Origin: JAIYDQ01 sp034408855
Lineage (GTDB): Bacteria > Planctomycetota > Planctomycetia > Pirellulales > Pirellulaceae
Direction: 5' to 3'
Assembly (NCBI GenBank): GCA_034408855.1
Contig: JAWXCK010000242.1
Location: forward strand, 1 to 57,713
DNA: 57,713 nt
Under the pieces are notes generated by a model that saw nothing but the letters and a program-made list of their open reading frames with translations, was not told the DNA's origin and did not search any database. The translations under genes and the position numbers were made by a program. Below, piece after piece: positions 10,831 through 21,011 of the stretch (its first letter is position 1; the number at the start of each line of letters is the position of its first letter).

Positions 10831-11325
10831 ATGTCTTTTCCTACACCAAGCAGTGAGTTGCCTCCTAATAATGGGAACAATTTGCCGCATCACAACGGGC
10901 ATGATGTAGCCACTGATATATTGGCGAGGGAAGCCTATTCGAGGGAAATGCAAGCGCGCGAGCTGCAGGCCCGCGAGATGCTAGGCGATGAAAGTGAACC
11001 GCCTGCGATCGACTTTTTAGGGCCCATTCTTCGTCGAAAGTCGATTATCGTTTTGTTTTGCTTGGTGGGTGCGGGGATTGGATATCTTTTGTATAAGCAG
11101 GAAAAGCCGACCTACCAGTCGGCACTTCGCTTAATGGTTTGGACACAGGCACCTCCAAGTATCGTCAAGGGTGATCTCATGGTTCAGGGCGTCTCGCTTG
11201 CAAAGCAGACCAATCTGATCAAAAGTCAGCTTGTGCTTGCAAGCGCTATTGAGCGTGGGAACTTACCGAGCTACAGTCATTTCGAAGCAACCCAATTCCG
11301 CTCCTTGCATTGCAGAATATGTTGA
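10831..11325 (+). pseudogene. 5' part of a frameshifted polysaccharide tyrosine autokinase (Wzz-type N-terminus)
   Basis: N-terminal segment of a Wzc/BY-kinase type protein. A Glu/Arg-rich cytoplasmic stretch (repeated AREMQARELQAREM-like) is followed by one transmembrane segment (SIIVLFCLVGAGIGYLLY) and the start of the Wzz periplasmic domain. The frame is sensible to about nt 11268 (IERGNLP), then becomes nonsense and stops at 11325. From 11271 the adjacent frame continues as LQSFRSNPIPLLALQN, exactly what the Wzz domain needs, so one base appears to be missing near 11268-11270 (restoring it gives LPELQSF). ATG 10831 is preferred over the upstream TTG at 10819. The 122-bp gap to the divergent giant gene is the only room for its promoter. 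A sequencing error is a real alternative to a true mutation. Confidence 0.75.
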
Positions 11326-13319
11326 CGATCAAAGCGATCGGAACTTCGGCAGACACTTTAGAATTAACGTGCAAGGGACCAGTCTCGGAGGATTTGCCGA
11401 GCATATTGATGTCGATCGTCGATTCCTACAATCGTTCGCTCAACGACGATGTATTGGTTAACAGCCAGGAGACGATCGCGCTTGTCGAAAAACTGCACGA
11501 CAAGCTCGTCGAGAGCAAGGATGGCGCCAAGCGTCGCTATTACGAATTGCACATGAAATTGGGTTTAGCTTCGGACACTCTGACCAACGAGTTCAAGAAT
11601 CCCTTTCTCGAGAAGAAGCAACAGTTGGAATTGCAGCGATATGAACGTCAGCGACAAGTGAAACTTGTGGATGAAAGGCTGCTCGGGTTGTCGGAGGCGA
11701 TGGCGTTAGAGGGAAATGCAAAGACCATTGTCATGCAATCGCTGTCGATCGAAGCCGAGAAGTATTTGCATTTAGGGTATATGGCGAACAGTGCGACGGC
11801 TGTCTATAGCGATTCGGCAGATCGCGTTGAGGCATCGCGGCGTTTGCAGGCGAATATTGAAGCCTATGACAATCAGATTTCATCGTTAGATTTGCGCAAC
11901 GAGACGTTAGCCAGAAGCAATATAGGGGAGAATCACCCAGACCGAGTCGTACTCTCGATTCAAACGGAGGCTTTTCGTACCAGGCGAGACGTTGCCAGAG
12001 CCGAACTAGGAAGGTTAAAGGACGCGATTGTCGCTGGCGAGAAAGAGGTTGATAAGAAAGATAGTGACGACGGAAAGAAGCAGGCGGCTTACTTGAACGA
12101 TTCAACCATTCGGATTTATGCGGTAACCTTGCAGCGCGAGAAGGAAATGCACGATACCGCCATCAAAGCGCTCGATATTGAAATCGATTTGATGGAAACC
12201 GAAGCGACTCAAATTCGCTCCGACATGGCAGAATTGAATCTTCTCAAGGACGAAATTAGGGAAAAAGAATCGTCGGTCCGTGACATTATGGATCGGCTGT
12301 CGGAGATTTCGGTCGTGGCGTCGAACTTCAGCGCCACACGGGTCAAGACAATTGATAATCCTCAGAACGGAATCATCGTTTCGCCGATCCTTCTAAATTA
12401 TCTTTTGTTTTCAAGTTTAATTGGTGGTTTGTTAGGAGCCGCGTTGGCGATCGTAATCGACCGGGCAGATCTAACGTTCCGAAACCCTTACGAAATTTTC
12501 CAGAAGATGAAGGTTCCGGTGATTTGCAAGAGCCCGACGCTTCCAAAATTAAAAGCGAAGAATGAATTTAACTGTACATCGACCTTGGTAACCGCGCTGG
12601 ATCCGCGTTCCTCTGGTGCAGAAGCGTTTCGCGCATGTCGAACAGCCATGTTGTTCTTCGGGAATTATTCCGGGGCCAAGGTCTATCTGCTGAGCAGTCC
12701 ATCGGCGGGCGACGGCAAGTCGACGACGGTCAGCAACCTTGGTGTTTCGATTGCACAGAGCGGAAAACGAGTCTGCATCTTGGATGCGGATATGCGACGA
12801 CCTCGACAGCACAAGCACTTTGGGCTCTCAATGAAGCCTGGAATACTTGGCATCGAGGATGGGAGTACAACGATGGACGAGATTATTCGTCCGACGTTTG
12901 TCGATAATCTATCGCTTGTAAGCTGTGGCGGGCATTCCGAAAATCCAGGAGAATTTGTTGTTTCCAAGACGTTCAAAGATGTACTTCAGAATTTGCGCGA
13001 ACGATTTGATGTTGTTTTGGTCGACTCGCCGCCGCTGCTTCCAGTTGCTGATGCAACGTCCTTATCGACGCAAGTGGATGGTGTTTTGTTGGTCTTTCGG
13101 ATTCGAAAGGGCGTCGTCCTCGCATCGCAAAGAGCTCGAGAACTTTTGGATCTAGTGCATGCAAGAATGCTAGGTGTGATTGTCAACGGAGTCGACCAAA
13201 ATCCCTACTACAACGAGTACGGCGGCTATGGTTACCCAAGTCATACCGGATATGCGGCTTCGCGTTATTATGAGAAGCAGACAAAAGAGTATGCGGATAC
13301 GGCTGGAGATGCGACGTAA
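11310..13319 (+). CDS. Main part of polysaccharide biosynthesis tyrosine autokinase (Wzz/BY-kinase), frame-shifted from its start
   Basis: Bulk of a bacterial tyrosine kinase that would control exopolysaccharide chain length and export at the inner membrane. Visible parts are the remaining Wzz periplasmic region with long coiled coils, a second membrane segment (ILLNYLLFSSLIGGLLGAA), and a cytoplasmic kinase. The kinase has a Walker A motif SSPSAGDGKSTT (nt about 12690), Walker A' LDADMRRP, Walker B VLVDSPP, and a C-terminal tyrosine cluster (YYNEYGGYGYPSHTGY and RYYEKQ) where autophosphorylation normally occurs. Joined to the 10831-11325 part, the product would be about 830 residues, normal for the family. 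As it stands, translation would have to start internally (TTG 11310 or ATG 11319), losing the first membrane segment. The kinase domain itself looks intact. Confidence 0.85.
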   Translation: MQNMLTIKAIGTSADTLELTCKGPVSEDLPSILMSIVDSYNRSLNDDVLVNSQETIALVEKLHDKLVESKDGAKRRYYELHMKLGLASDTLTNEFKNPFLEKKQQLELQRYERQRQVKLVDERLLGLSEAMALEGNAKTIVMQSLSIEAEKYLHLGYMANSATAVYSDSADRVEASRRLQANIEAYDNQISSLDLRNETLARSNIGENHPDRVVLSIQTEAFRTRRDVARAELGRLKDAIVAGEKEVDKKDSDDGKKQAAYLNDSTIRIYAVTLQREKEMHDTAIKALDIEIDLMETEATQIRSDMAELNLLKDEIREKESSVRDIMDRLSEISVVASNFSATRVKTIDNPQNGIIVSPILLNYLLFSSLIGGLLGAALAIVIDRADLTFRNPYEIFQKMKVPVICKSPTLPKLKAKNEFNCTSTLVTALDPRSSGAEAFRACRTAMLFFGNYSGAKVYLLSSPSAGDGKSTTVSNLGVSIAQSGKRVCILDADMRRPRQHKHFGLSMKPGILGIEDGSTTMDEIIRPTFVDNLSLVSCGGHSENPGEFVVSKTFKDVLQNLRERFDVVLVDSPPLLPVADATSLSTQVDGVLLVFRIRKGVVLASQRARELLDLVHARMLGVIVNGVDQNPYYNEYGGYGYPSHTGYAASRYYEKQTKEYADTAGDAT

Positions 13320-13381
13320 ACGCCTCGATTGACGTTGGGCAAGAGACCTAGTAAGCGCTTAGCCACGGGCGTTTTAGGGTA

Positions 13382-13398
13382 GGCCTCCTCCTGAGGCC
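13382..13398 (+). terminator. Possible hairpin after the tyrosine kinase gene
   Basis: GGCCTC / GAGGCC with a 5-nt loop, about 60 nt past the kinase stop. There is no T-run, so this is only a weak candidate for the transcript end. The rest of 13320-13558 shows nothing else I can support. Confidence 0.2.
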
Positions 13399-13558
13399 CG
13401 CAGCGAGCTGGATTATTCATCAGCCGGAGTGCGTTAGTACCGGTTTGCTCGAATTGCTGGGAAACCCTGGTCGATCGAAAACCGACGGAAGCCTTAGCGT
13501 TACGCTATACTGGCGAACATCCCAATCCCACCTCCCCCTATCCTAGGAACATGACAAC

Positions 13559-16500
13559 ATGTGCCTTCATGCCTCTCAATCGTTCGCGATTTCCCATCGG
13601 TACGAACCATTCCATTTTCTTTTTGCGACCAGCATTTTACTGAGTGTCATATCGTCGTTCGGTTTATATGCCGACGAGCATATGATTCAACGATTCGAGC
13701 GGCAATCGCTTACCGATACGTATTTTTCAGAAGGCATCAGTGTCGGCGATATCAATGGCGATGGAAACAACGACGTTATCTATGGACCCTATTGGTTTCA
13801 GGGTCCCGAGTTTACTTTGAAGCATGAAATCTATCTGCCTGTTCCACAACCGATGGAAAAGTATGCGGATCATTTTTTCTCATGGGTCTATGATTTTGAT
13901 GGTGATAAAGCGAAGGATGTGTTTACGGTCGGCTTCCCCGGTACGCCTGCTCATGTTTACAGGAATCCCGGTCCGAAATCGAAAAGCAAACACTGGGAGA
14001 AGATACAGGTTATCGATTGGGTATCGAATGAGTCGCCACAATGGACGAACCTGGTAGGTGATGAACGACCCGAATTAGTTTGCACTCGCGATAGCTTCTT
14101 TGGATTCGCAACCGTCGATTGGTCAAAACCATGGAGTCCCTGGACATTTCATCCGATATCGGAAAAAGTGGCGGCCGATCGATTCGGGCACGGTTTAGGA
14201 GTTGGAGATGTGAACGGCGATGGACGAATGGATATTTTGCGGGCGACGGGATGGTTCGAGCAGCCTGCGAAGAATCCTGAGTCTCAGCGTTGGGTCGAGC
14301 ATAAAGCCAAGTTCACCAACGCTGGCGGCGGTGCTGAAATGTACGCTTACGATGTTGACGGTGATGGCGACAACGATGTGATCACAAGTCTAGCGGCACA
14401 TGATTTTGGACTGGCTTGGTACGAGCACGTTCTTGTCGGCGACGAGATTCAGTTTCGCGAGCATTTGATCATGGGGCAGCATCCATCTGAGAATAAATAT
14501 GGCGTGCTATTCAGCGAGCTACATAGCGTAAATTTGGTTGACATGGATGGGGATGGACTGAAGGATATTGTCACCGGAAAGACTTACTACTCCCATCATC
14601 AGAAGAGTCCGATGTGGGATGCGGGAGCAGTCGTGTATTGGTTTAAACTGGTTCGAGGCCCCCAGGGCGTTGATTGGATTCCGTACCGCGCCGATGACAA
14701 AGCAGGAATTGGTCGTCAGGTGGTTGTTCACGATATCAATCAAGATGGATTGCAAGACATTGCTGTCGGCGGAATGCTGGGCGCGCATGTATTGATGCAT
14801 CAAGCCAAGAAGACGGATATCGAGACTTGGCAAGCCGAACAACCAAAACCGTACGCGGGTCCACCCGCACCAGCGCCCGCTTCTTCGACTCGGACAGGTA
14901 ATCCGAGTGTCAAAGGAGAAGGCATTAAGCAGAGTCTTGTGGGAGCAATCGAAGCGGAATCCTTGGTCGCCAATGTCACCGGCGGAGCAGCCAAAGTGCA
15001 AGCGATGGGAGGTTTTAGCACTGATCGTTGGAGCGGTAACCAACAGATGTGGTGGACAGGAGCAAAACCAGGACAGTTGCTTACGTTGGACATTCAAGCT
15101 CCCGCCGATGTCACCGCTTTAGAATTGGTGCTAACCTGCGCAAAAAACTATGGCATCATTCGAGTCCGCTTGGATGACCAAGTACTATCGGACAGTATCG
15201 AACTCTATCGCGACAAAGTGGTCACTACGGGCGTACTAAGTTATCCCCTGCCCAACGTCCAGGCTGGCAAGCATACGCTGTCGATTGAAATTGTTGGTAC
15301 GAACGCCAAGGCGGTGCCATCCTACATGGTCGGTATCGATTATCTTCGTTGGCGAACCAAGGGAGATTCACTCGGATTATCGACGCCGCTCGGCCAATCG
15401 AGTGAACAGCAAGCCATGGCAGATGAAATCAAGCCGATAGGCATCGATGGATTGCCGTTGAATCTAGATTTCGAGACAGGAGACTTAAGAGACTGGAAAC
15501 TTGAAGGGCTAGCCTTTGTCGGTCAGCCTATCGAGGGAGATGCGATCGCAAAGCGTCGTCCCGACATGCGAAGTCGTCATCAAGGTAAATTCTGGATCGG
15601 TGGCTTTGAGGTGAAGGCCGATCCGCCCTATGGAACACTGACCTCCGTACCATTTAAAGTTTCATCGCGTTTTGCCTCGTTTTGGTTGGGCGGCGGGGCG
15701 TCGATTAAGACTCGCGTTGAATTGTATTCCTTCGGTGAGTCTCAACCTTTTTATCAAGCGAGTGGTTCGAATCGAGAGGAGCTTTCGCGGGTCGTCGTCG
15801 ATCTACGACGAGTTCAAGACAAGGAGATGTTTATTCGATTGGTCGATGAAGGTTCGGACGGCTGGGATCATCTGAATTTTGATCACTTTCGATTTCACGA
15901 GAAGGCACCAGGGCCGCTTACGGCTCCAGCGATTGAATTGGTGCTCGACCAGTATCCGCATTCCGGCTTGAATGCTGAGTTGGCAGCAGCGGCGATGAAA
16001 GTTCCGAAGGGGTTTCGAGTTCAAGTGTGTGCAGCCGAGCCGGACGTGCAACAACCAATCGCGTTTGCCGTGGATGATCGCGGACGAACGTGGGTAGCGG
16101 AAGCTTACGAATACCCGCAGCGTGCCGACGGCGATCATGGACGCGATCGGATATTGATTTTCGAAGACCGGGACGGCGACGGAAAATTTGATTCGCGAAA
16201 GATCTTCGCTGAGGGGTTAAACCTTGTCAGTGGGCTCGAAATTGGTTTTGGTGGAGTGTGGGTTGGGGCAGCTCCGTATCTCCTATTCATTCCGGATCGG
16301 GATCAGGATGATGTTCCGGACGGAGAGCCTATTCGATTGCTAGACGGTTGGGGGTATCAAGATACCCACGAAACGCTCAACGCTTTTATGTGGGGGCCAG
16401 ACGGATGGCTGTACGGTTGCCACGGTGTCTTTACGCATTCGCGAGTCGGCAAGCCGGGAACGCCTGACGAGCAGCGAATCCCGATGAATGCTGGCGTCTG

Positions 16501-18892
16501 GCGTTACCATCCAGTGAACAATCAGTTCGAGGTATTTTCGCATGGCACCAGCAATCCTTGGGGTGTCGATTTCAATGATGTCGGAGACGCCTTTATTACA
16601 GCTTGTGTCATTCCTCATCTATTCCACATGATTCAGGGTGGCCGCTATCATCGACAAGGAGGCCAGCATTTTAATCCCCATACTTACAATGACATCAAGA
16701 CCATCGCCGAACATCTTCATTATCTCGGTGCAACGCCGCATGGCGGGAACGGCAAATCGGACGAAGTTGGTGGGGGGCATGCACACGCCGGCGCCATGAT
16801 TTATCAAGGCGGAGCTTGGCCAAAACAGTATCATCAAGCGCTTTTCATGAATAATATTCATGGTCAGCGATTGAACGTCGATTTATTGGAACCACGCGGT
16901 TCAGGATATGTTGGCAAGTATTCACCGGATTTTCTCCTTACCGGCGACTTGGCTTCGCAAATCTTAAATCTTCGATATGGTCCAGACGGTCAAGTAACGA
17001 TGATCGATTGGTATGACATGCAAGCTTGCCATAACAAGGAAGTGGCCAAGCATGATCGAAGCAACGGTCGGATCTATAAAATCTCTTATGGCACAACGGC
17101 TCCGGTCACGGTCGATTTATCAATGCGATCGGATCTAGAACTGGCAGAGCTGTGTTTGAACGCCAACGACTGGTACGTTCGGCATGCTCGACGATTGCTT
17201 CAGGAGCGATCATCGGAACGGAAATCGATTGACAAGGAAGCTGTCGAACGGCTGGCATCGATTGCCACTGTCCATTCCGATGCGTCGCGTCGTCTCCGAG
17301 CGATATGGGCTTTGCATAGTATAAATCGCATCGACTCGATTCTTCTCGACCGTCTTTCGAAAGATACAAGTCCGTATGTGCGTAGCTGGTCAGTCCGCTT
17401 GGCGTTTGAAAACGACGTTCATCGAGCGGATCGTGAGTTGCTTTGGAAGCAACTGGCCAGCGATGATTCGCCAGTCGTTCGCCTGGCGTTAACATCGGCC
17501 CTGCCGCGAATCCCATCGAGCGAGCGATGGCCTTGGATAGAAGCCATCACGCTCAATGCCTCTGACACTTATGATCATAATTTGCCGTTGATGGTTTGGT
17601 ATGCCGTGGAGCCGATGGCCGATGTCGATCCTGATCGTGCTTTAGCATGGTCGTTGCAAGCCGGGACAAAGATTCCGTTGGTGCGAGAGTATATGCTTCG
17701 CCGAATTGCGGGAAGCGGCGGCAAGGACGCTGTTTCACGTTTGATCGCAGCCCTTCGAAAGGCAAAATCAGATGAACTTCGGCGGATATTTTTGACTGCA
17801 ATTCAAACTGCTCTGGCAGGTCAACGATCGGCGGCGATGCCGGACGGATGGAATGAACTTTATGAGCAGCTCTCGAAAAGCCCCGACAACGATTTGAAGC
17901 TTCAAGCAACGACGTTGGGGGGACTTTTTGGGGATCGCATAGCTATGGAATCGCTTCGTTCTGTTGCTCGCGATCGGGATAGTGCCGTAGAGCGTAGAGT
18001 TCAGGCGCTGAACGCGTTGATCGCGATAAAAGATCAGGAGATTGTTCCAAACCTTCTCGCGATCATCGCTCCGTCAAAAGGTCCGTTTTCGGTGACGCGT
18101 GAGCAGACGGAGGGGACTGCACTTCAAAGCGCAGCACTTCGCGGCTTGGCTCAGTATGATCGACCCGAAATTGCGAAAGCAATTGTCGAGGCGTACCCGC
18201 AACTATCCATCGAAGATCGTCGTACGGCGATTGCGACACTTTGCAGCCGCGCACCTGGGGCGATCGCGATGCTTGAAGCGATCGAAAGCAAGCAGATTGC
18301 TCGCACCGATCTATCGGCGGACCTAGTAAGACAACTCGACTTTCTCAACAACAAAGAGCTAAACGAACTTCTTGGGAAAGTATGGGGACAGGTTCGTACT
18401 AGTTCGGCTGAAAAAGTTCGACTCATTCATAACTACAAACAACTAATTTCCGACGCTTCGTTGCAAAAGCCTGAAGAAAGTTTAGGCCGAGAGGTTTTTG
18501 CCAAGACATGCCAGCGCTGCCATGTCTTGTATGGAATAGGTCAGCATGTAGGCCCTGATTTAACAGGCTCGAATCGGGCGAATCTCGACTATTTGCTAGA
18601 AAACGTTGTGGACCCAAGTGCGGTCATGGCGAACGAGTATCGACCAAGCATTGTTTTGACGGATAGTGGGCAAGTGATATCGGGAATTGTTCGCAGTGAG
18701 AATGAAAAGACCGTTACGATCCAAACGGCTGATGCTTTCGTAACCATCGCCAAAGACGAGATTGAGCAACGACAACTAAGCGAAAAATCGATGATGCCCG
18801 ACGATCAACTGAATTCATTTACTCCCCATGAAATCCGATCGCTTATTGCTTACCTCCGTACAAAAGAACAAGTTTCGATGGAGAAGGAGTAA
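13559..18892 (+). CDS. PVC-type multidomain protein: FG-GAP, CBM-like, sorbosone-dehydrogenase-like, HEAT and cytochrome c
   Basis: Exported 1777-residue protein. The start ATG has an AGGAA about 10 nt upstream and encodes a signal peptide (hydrophobic FHFLFATSILLSVISSFGLYA). Residues 45-420 contain FG-GAP/VCBS-like repeats with calcium-binding loops (DINGDGNND, DVNGDGRMD, DVDGDGDND, DMDGDGLKD). About 461-600 resemble a carbohydrate-binding beta-sandwich, and about 634-780 hold a second sandwich beginning LDFETGDL. About 800-1190 match the membrane-bound dehydrogenase domain found in PVC bacteria (TIGR02604-like, related to glucose/sorbosone dehydrogenases). HEAT repeats fill 1190-1600, and a haem c site CQRCH lies at 1651-1655 (TIGR02603-like). 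The likely role is periplasmic oxidation of a sugar or polysaccharide-derived substrate with electron transfer to haem; the substrate is unknown. It ends 10 nt from the convergent gene. Confidence 0.9.
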   Translation: MCLHASQSFAISHRYEPFHFLFATSILLSVISSFGLYADEHMIQRFERQSLTDTYFSEGISVGDINGDGNNDVIYGPYWFQGPEFTLKHEIYLPVPQPMEKYADHFFSWVYDFDGDKAKDVFTVGFPGTPAHVYRNPGPKSKSKHWEKIQVIDWVSNESPQWTNLVGDERPELVCTRDSFFGFATVDWSKPWSPWTFHPISEKVAADRFGHGLGVGDVNGDGRMDILRATGWFEQPAKNPESQRWVEHKAKFTNAGGGAEMYAYDVDGDGDNDVITSLAAHDFGLAWYEHVLVGDEIQFREHLIMGQHPSENKYGVLFSELHSVNLVDMDGDGLKDIVTGKTYYSHHQKSPMWDAGAVVYWFKLVRGPQGVDWIPYRADDKAGIGRQVVVHDINQDGLQDIAVGGMLGAHVLMHQAKKTDIETWQAEQPKPYAGPPAPAPASSTRTGNPSVKGEGIKQSLVGAIEAESLVANVTGGAAKVQAMGGFSTDRWSGNQQMWWTGAKPGQLLTLDIQAPADVTALELVLTCAKNYGIIRVRLDDQVLSDSIELYRDKVVTTGVLSYPLPNVQAGKHTLSIEIVGTNAKAVPSYMVGIDYLRWRTKGDSLGLSTPLGQSSEQQAMADEIKPIGIDGLPLNLDFETGDLRDWKLEGLAFVGQPIEGDAIAKRRPDMRSRHQGKFWIGGFEVKADPPYGTLTSVPFKVSSRFASFWLGGGASIKTRVELYSFGESQPFYQASGSNREELSRVVVDLRRVQDKEMFIRLVDEGSDGWDHLNFDHFRFHEKAPGPLTAPAIELVLDQYPHSGLNAELAAAAMKVPKGFRVQVCAAEPDVQQPIAFAVDDRGRTWVAEAYEYPQRADGDHGRDRILIFEDRDGDGKFDSRKIFAEGLNLVSGLEIGFGGVWVGAAPYLLFIPDRDQDDVPDGEPIRLLDGWGYQDTHETLNAFMWGPDGWLYGCHGVFTHSRVGKPGTPDEQRIPMNAGVWRYHPVNNQFEVFSHGTSNPWGVDFNDVGDAFITACVIPHLFHMIQGGRYHRQGGQHFNPHTYNDIKTIAEHLHYLGATPHGGNGKSDEVGGGHAHAGAMIYQGGAWPKQYHQALFMNNIHGQRLNVDLLEPRGSGYVGKYSPDFLLTGDLASQILNLRYGPDGQVTMIDWYDMQACHNKEVAKHDRSNGRIYKISYGTTAPVTVDLSMRSDLELAELCLNANDWYVRHARRLLQERSSERKSIDKEAVERLASIATVHSDASRRLRAIWALHSINRIDSILLDRLSKDTSPYVRSWSVRLAFENDVHRADRELLWKQLASDDSPVVRLALTSALPRIPSSERWPWIEAITLNASDTYDHNLPLMVWYAVEPMADVDPDRALAWSLQAGTKIPLVREYMLRRIAGSGGKDAVSRLIAALRKAKSDELRRIFLTAIQTALAGQRSAAMPDGWNELYEQLSKSPDNDLKLQATTLGGLFGDRIAMESLRSVARDRDSAVERRVQALNALIAIKDQEIVPNLLAIIAPSKGPFSVTREQTEGTALQSAALRGLAQYDRPEIAKAIVEAYPQLSIEDRRTAIATLCSRAPGAIAMLEAIESKQIARTDLSADLVRQLDFLNNKELNELLGKVWGQVRTSSAEKVRLIHNYKQLISDASLQKPEESLGREVFAKTCQRCHVLYGIGQHVGPDLTGSNRANLDYLLENVVDPSAVMANEYRPSIVLTDSGQVISGIVRSENEKTVTIQTADAFVTIAKDEIEQRQLSEKSMMPDDQLNSFTPHEIRSLIAYLRTKEQVSMEKE

Positions 18893-18902
18893 TCGGTTGG
18901 TG

Positions 18903-21011
18903 TTAAAGTCGTGCGGCTATGATTCGAGTGATAGCGAGGCGCTTATCGCGGCAATGGTCAAGAATTTTTTGTGCCGCTTCGCGATCGCTCGAATTTGGTG
19001 GCGAAATACCTGTCATGTAGTAAGCATGTTCGACGAGCACTGGCCAAGCGAGGTTGGCTTTCAGCATACGATCGATTTCGTCTTGCAATATTTTTGGAAG
19101 TGTCTGAGTATTGACGAGGTACTGGACTTGCGAATCGGTGAGATCATGTTTCTTTTCCTTGACGGTCGACTTAGGCAGATTCGGGTTCGCCGGATTTCCA
19201 GGGGGAACCGACAATGGATTGGCCAACGTTCGACTGCGACCACCAAGCGATGGACTTGATTTATCCAGCCACATCGCCAAGTTATCGATCGTTCTGAATG
19301 ATGTTTCTTGAGGAAATGAGAATGCCGCAAAAAGTTTCTGGCGATATCGAAATGCTCGAAGATCTTTTTCACTGGCGGTTAGGTACCAATTGCCGTCGTG
19401 TCGAATCGATTCTCGAGCGAAGGCTTCGGATCGAGCAAATGCATCCGATGCGGCAATCCATACTACGATTTGACGTAAATCGTAGTCGTTAGCATGTAGC
19501 TGCATCCCAAGTGTTTTCGCAAGGCTCAATCGTTCGGATCGGCCTTGAACTTCGTCGATCGGAAAGTCTGGTAGAAGCGGCTGTCCTAAGAGCGTCTTCC
19601 AAACGTAGTTGGCTTGACTCATGGCGAGCTCATCACTCGTGACTAACCAGTCGCTCAGCGCACTTAGATTCTTTTTTGAAACCAACATCGCTTCAAAGGG
19701 TCTACCCTGAGGCTTTGCAAGGGCTTTACCGTTGGGCAAGGATGGGCTAGCTGCTACCATCGTGCCGTCGCCTCGTTCATAGAACAGCGGATCGGTTGAA
19801 CTTTGGAAGCGAGCCATTGGAGGCTTTGCAACAGAAGGTTGACTTAAATCAATTCCTCGAGCAATCGAGGCGATTCCCCATAATCGCTCTTGGTTCGCAT
19901 CGGCGACTGTGCTTGCGTCGTGGCATCGCGAGCAACTTGCTCGGCTTCCCATGAATTTCGAAACGATCAATTCCGCTGGTGCTGTATTACCTCTCGCACT
20001 CGCCTCTTTCCACCAATGATGACTAGGCGCAATTTCGGCTTGAGGAGCTGGGCCGCCAGCCAAAATTATATTCTTTGCAACCAGATCTAGGCGATGCGAT
20101 TGATTCAGTTCACGCCGAATCCATTGCACGAACGCTCGGCGTTCATCCGATAGATCGCGACCTGTAATCGTTCCTGTTCCTAGGTAATGAGCCGCCAAAC
20201 CCTTCGCCCAAACTTGCGTAAACTCTAAGCTATCGGCGATTCGGTGAAGGGTTTCCAGACGAAAATCAGGCGAGTCTTTTTTTACGAAAACATCCTTCTC
20301 GTCAGTTGTTGGCGCTCGCATGAGTATTTGACGATAGACGCGTTCGATCCAAGCGACACTATTGGCCGATGGCGTCGGTGAAAGATCATGGTTTTTCCAA
20401 AGCTGCTTGAGTTGATCGTTGACAACCGCTACCACTTCCAATTCGTTAAGCTTGGTAACGACGTTGCTAGAGTTTTTTGGTTGTTTAGATTTCGTTTGAG
20501 CTGCCGGACGTTGATTAAAAGGAAGCGAATCAAGCGGCAACGCTTCACGATTCTGCTTTGATACGACGGAGCTTGAATTCTCTGGCCGAGGATCGGGATG
20601 GATGCCGTTCGCTAGATCGGAGGCCGGTGATATAGTTGTCGCTGGTGGATTGGTCGCGGGATTCTGATTGACAGCGACCGATGGCTGATTGAGATATTGA
20701 ATCGCAAGATAATCTTGGATCATGTATCCCCAGATTCCAGCTCCGATCAGGAGGCTCGCAGCTAGGACAGCGACAGCTCGATACGCTGTGAAAAATCGCT
20801 TGGGTTTTCGGTAGCTCGATGCTTTCGAAGCCAGTATGAGATTGCGCATATCCGAATTTGCATTGCGCAAGGCTTGTTCGAACTCGGCTACTCGTGCTGG
20901 GTCGACCGCCGTATTGCTCAAATTCTTTGCTTTGAGCGAACTCGGCGTACGACGGCCGAGCCATTCATCGAGCATCGAATCGATTATTGGATTGTTTTCA
21001 TTGCCGTTCAT
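18903..21011 (-). CDS. Membrane-anchored DUF1549/DUF1553-like protein coupled to an ECF sigma factor
   Basis: 702 residues. Residues 1-72 are a soluble N-terminus beginning with a MLDEWLGRRTPSS-like segment, 75-97 form one transmembrane helix, and then a Pro/Asn/Ser linker follows. From about 220 there is a DUF1549-like domain (WIERVYRQILMRAPT), a CSRCH motif near 360 that fits c-type haem attachment, and a DUF1553-like domain (NYVWKTLLGQPLLPDF, NDYDLRQIVVWIAASDAF). The ATG overlaps the stop of the sigma-factor gene (ATGA), so the two are translated together. Topology (N-terminus in, large domain out) plus this coupling suggest an anti-sigma or sensor role. That is inference: no classical zinc-binding anti-sigma motif is visible. 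DUF1549 and DUF1553 are families expanded in planctomycetes and often linked to cytochromes. Confidence 0.8.
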   Translation of the reverse strand: MNGNENNPIIDSMLDEWLGRRTPSSLKAKNLSNTAVDPARVAEFEQALRNANSDMRNLILASKASSYRKPKRFFTAYRAVAVLAASLLIGAGIWGYMIQDYLAIQYLNQPSVAVNQNPATNPPATTISPASDLANGIHPDPRPENSSSVVSKQNREALPLDSLPFNQRPAAQTKSKQPKNSSNVVTKLNELEVVAVVNDQLKQLWKNHDLSPTPSANSVAWIERVYRQILMRAPTTDEKDVFVKKDSPDFRLETLHRIADSLEFTQVWAKGLAAHYLGTGTITGRDLSDERRAFVQWIRRELNQSHRLDLVAKNIILAGGPAPQAEIAPSHHWWKEASARGNTAPAELIVSKFMGSRASCSRCHDASTVADANQERLWGIASIARGIDLSQPSVAKPPMARFQSSTDPLFYERGDGTMVAASPSLPNGKALAKPQGRPFEAMLVSKKNLSALSDWLVTSDELAMSQANYVWKTLLGQPLLPDFPIDEVQGRSERLSLAKTLGMQLHANDYDLRQIVVWIAASDAFARSEAFARESIRHDGNWYLTASEKDLRAFRYRQKLFAAFSFPQETSFRTIDNLAMWLDKSSPSLGGRSRTLANPLSVPPGNPANPNLPKSTVKEKKHDLTDSQVQYLVNTQTLPKILQDEIDRMLKANLAWPVLVEHAYYMTGISPPNSSDREAAQKILDHCRDKRLAITRIIAARL

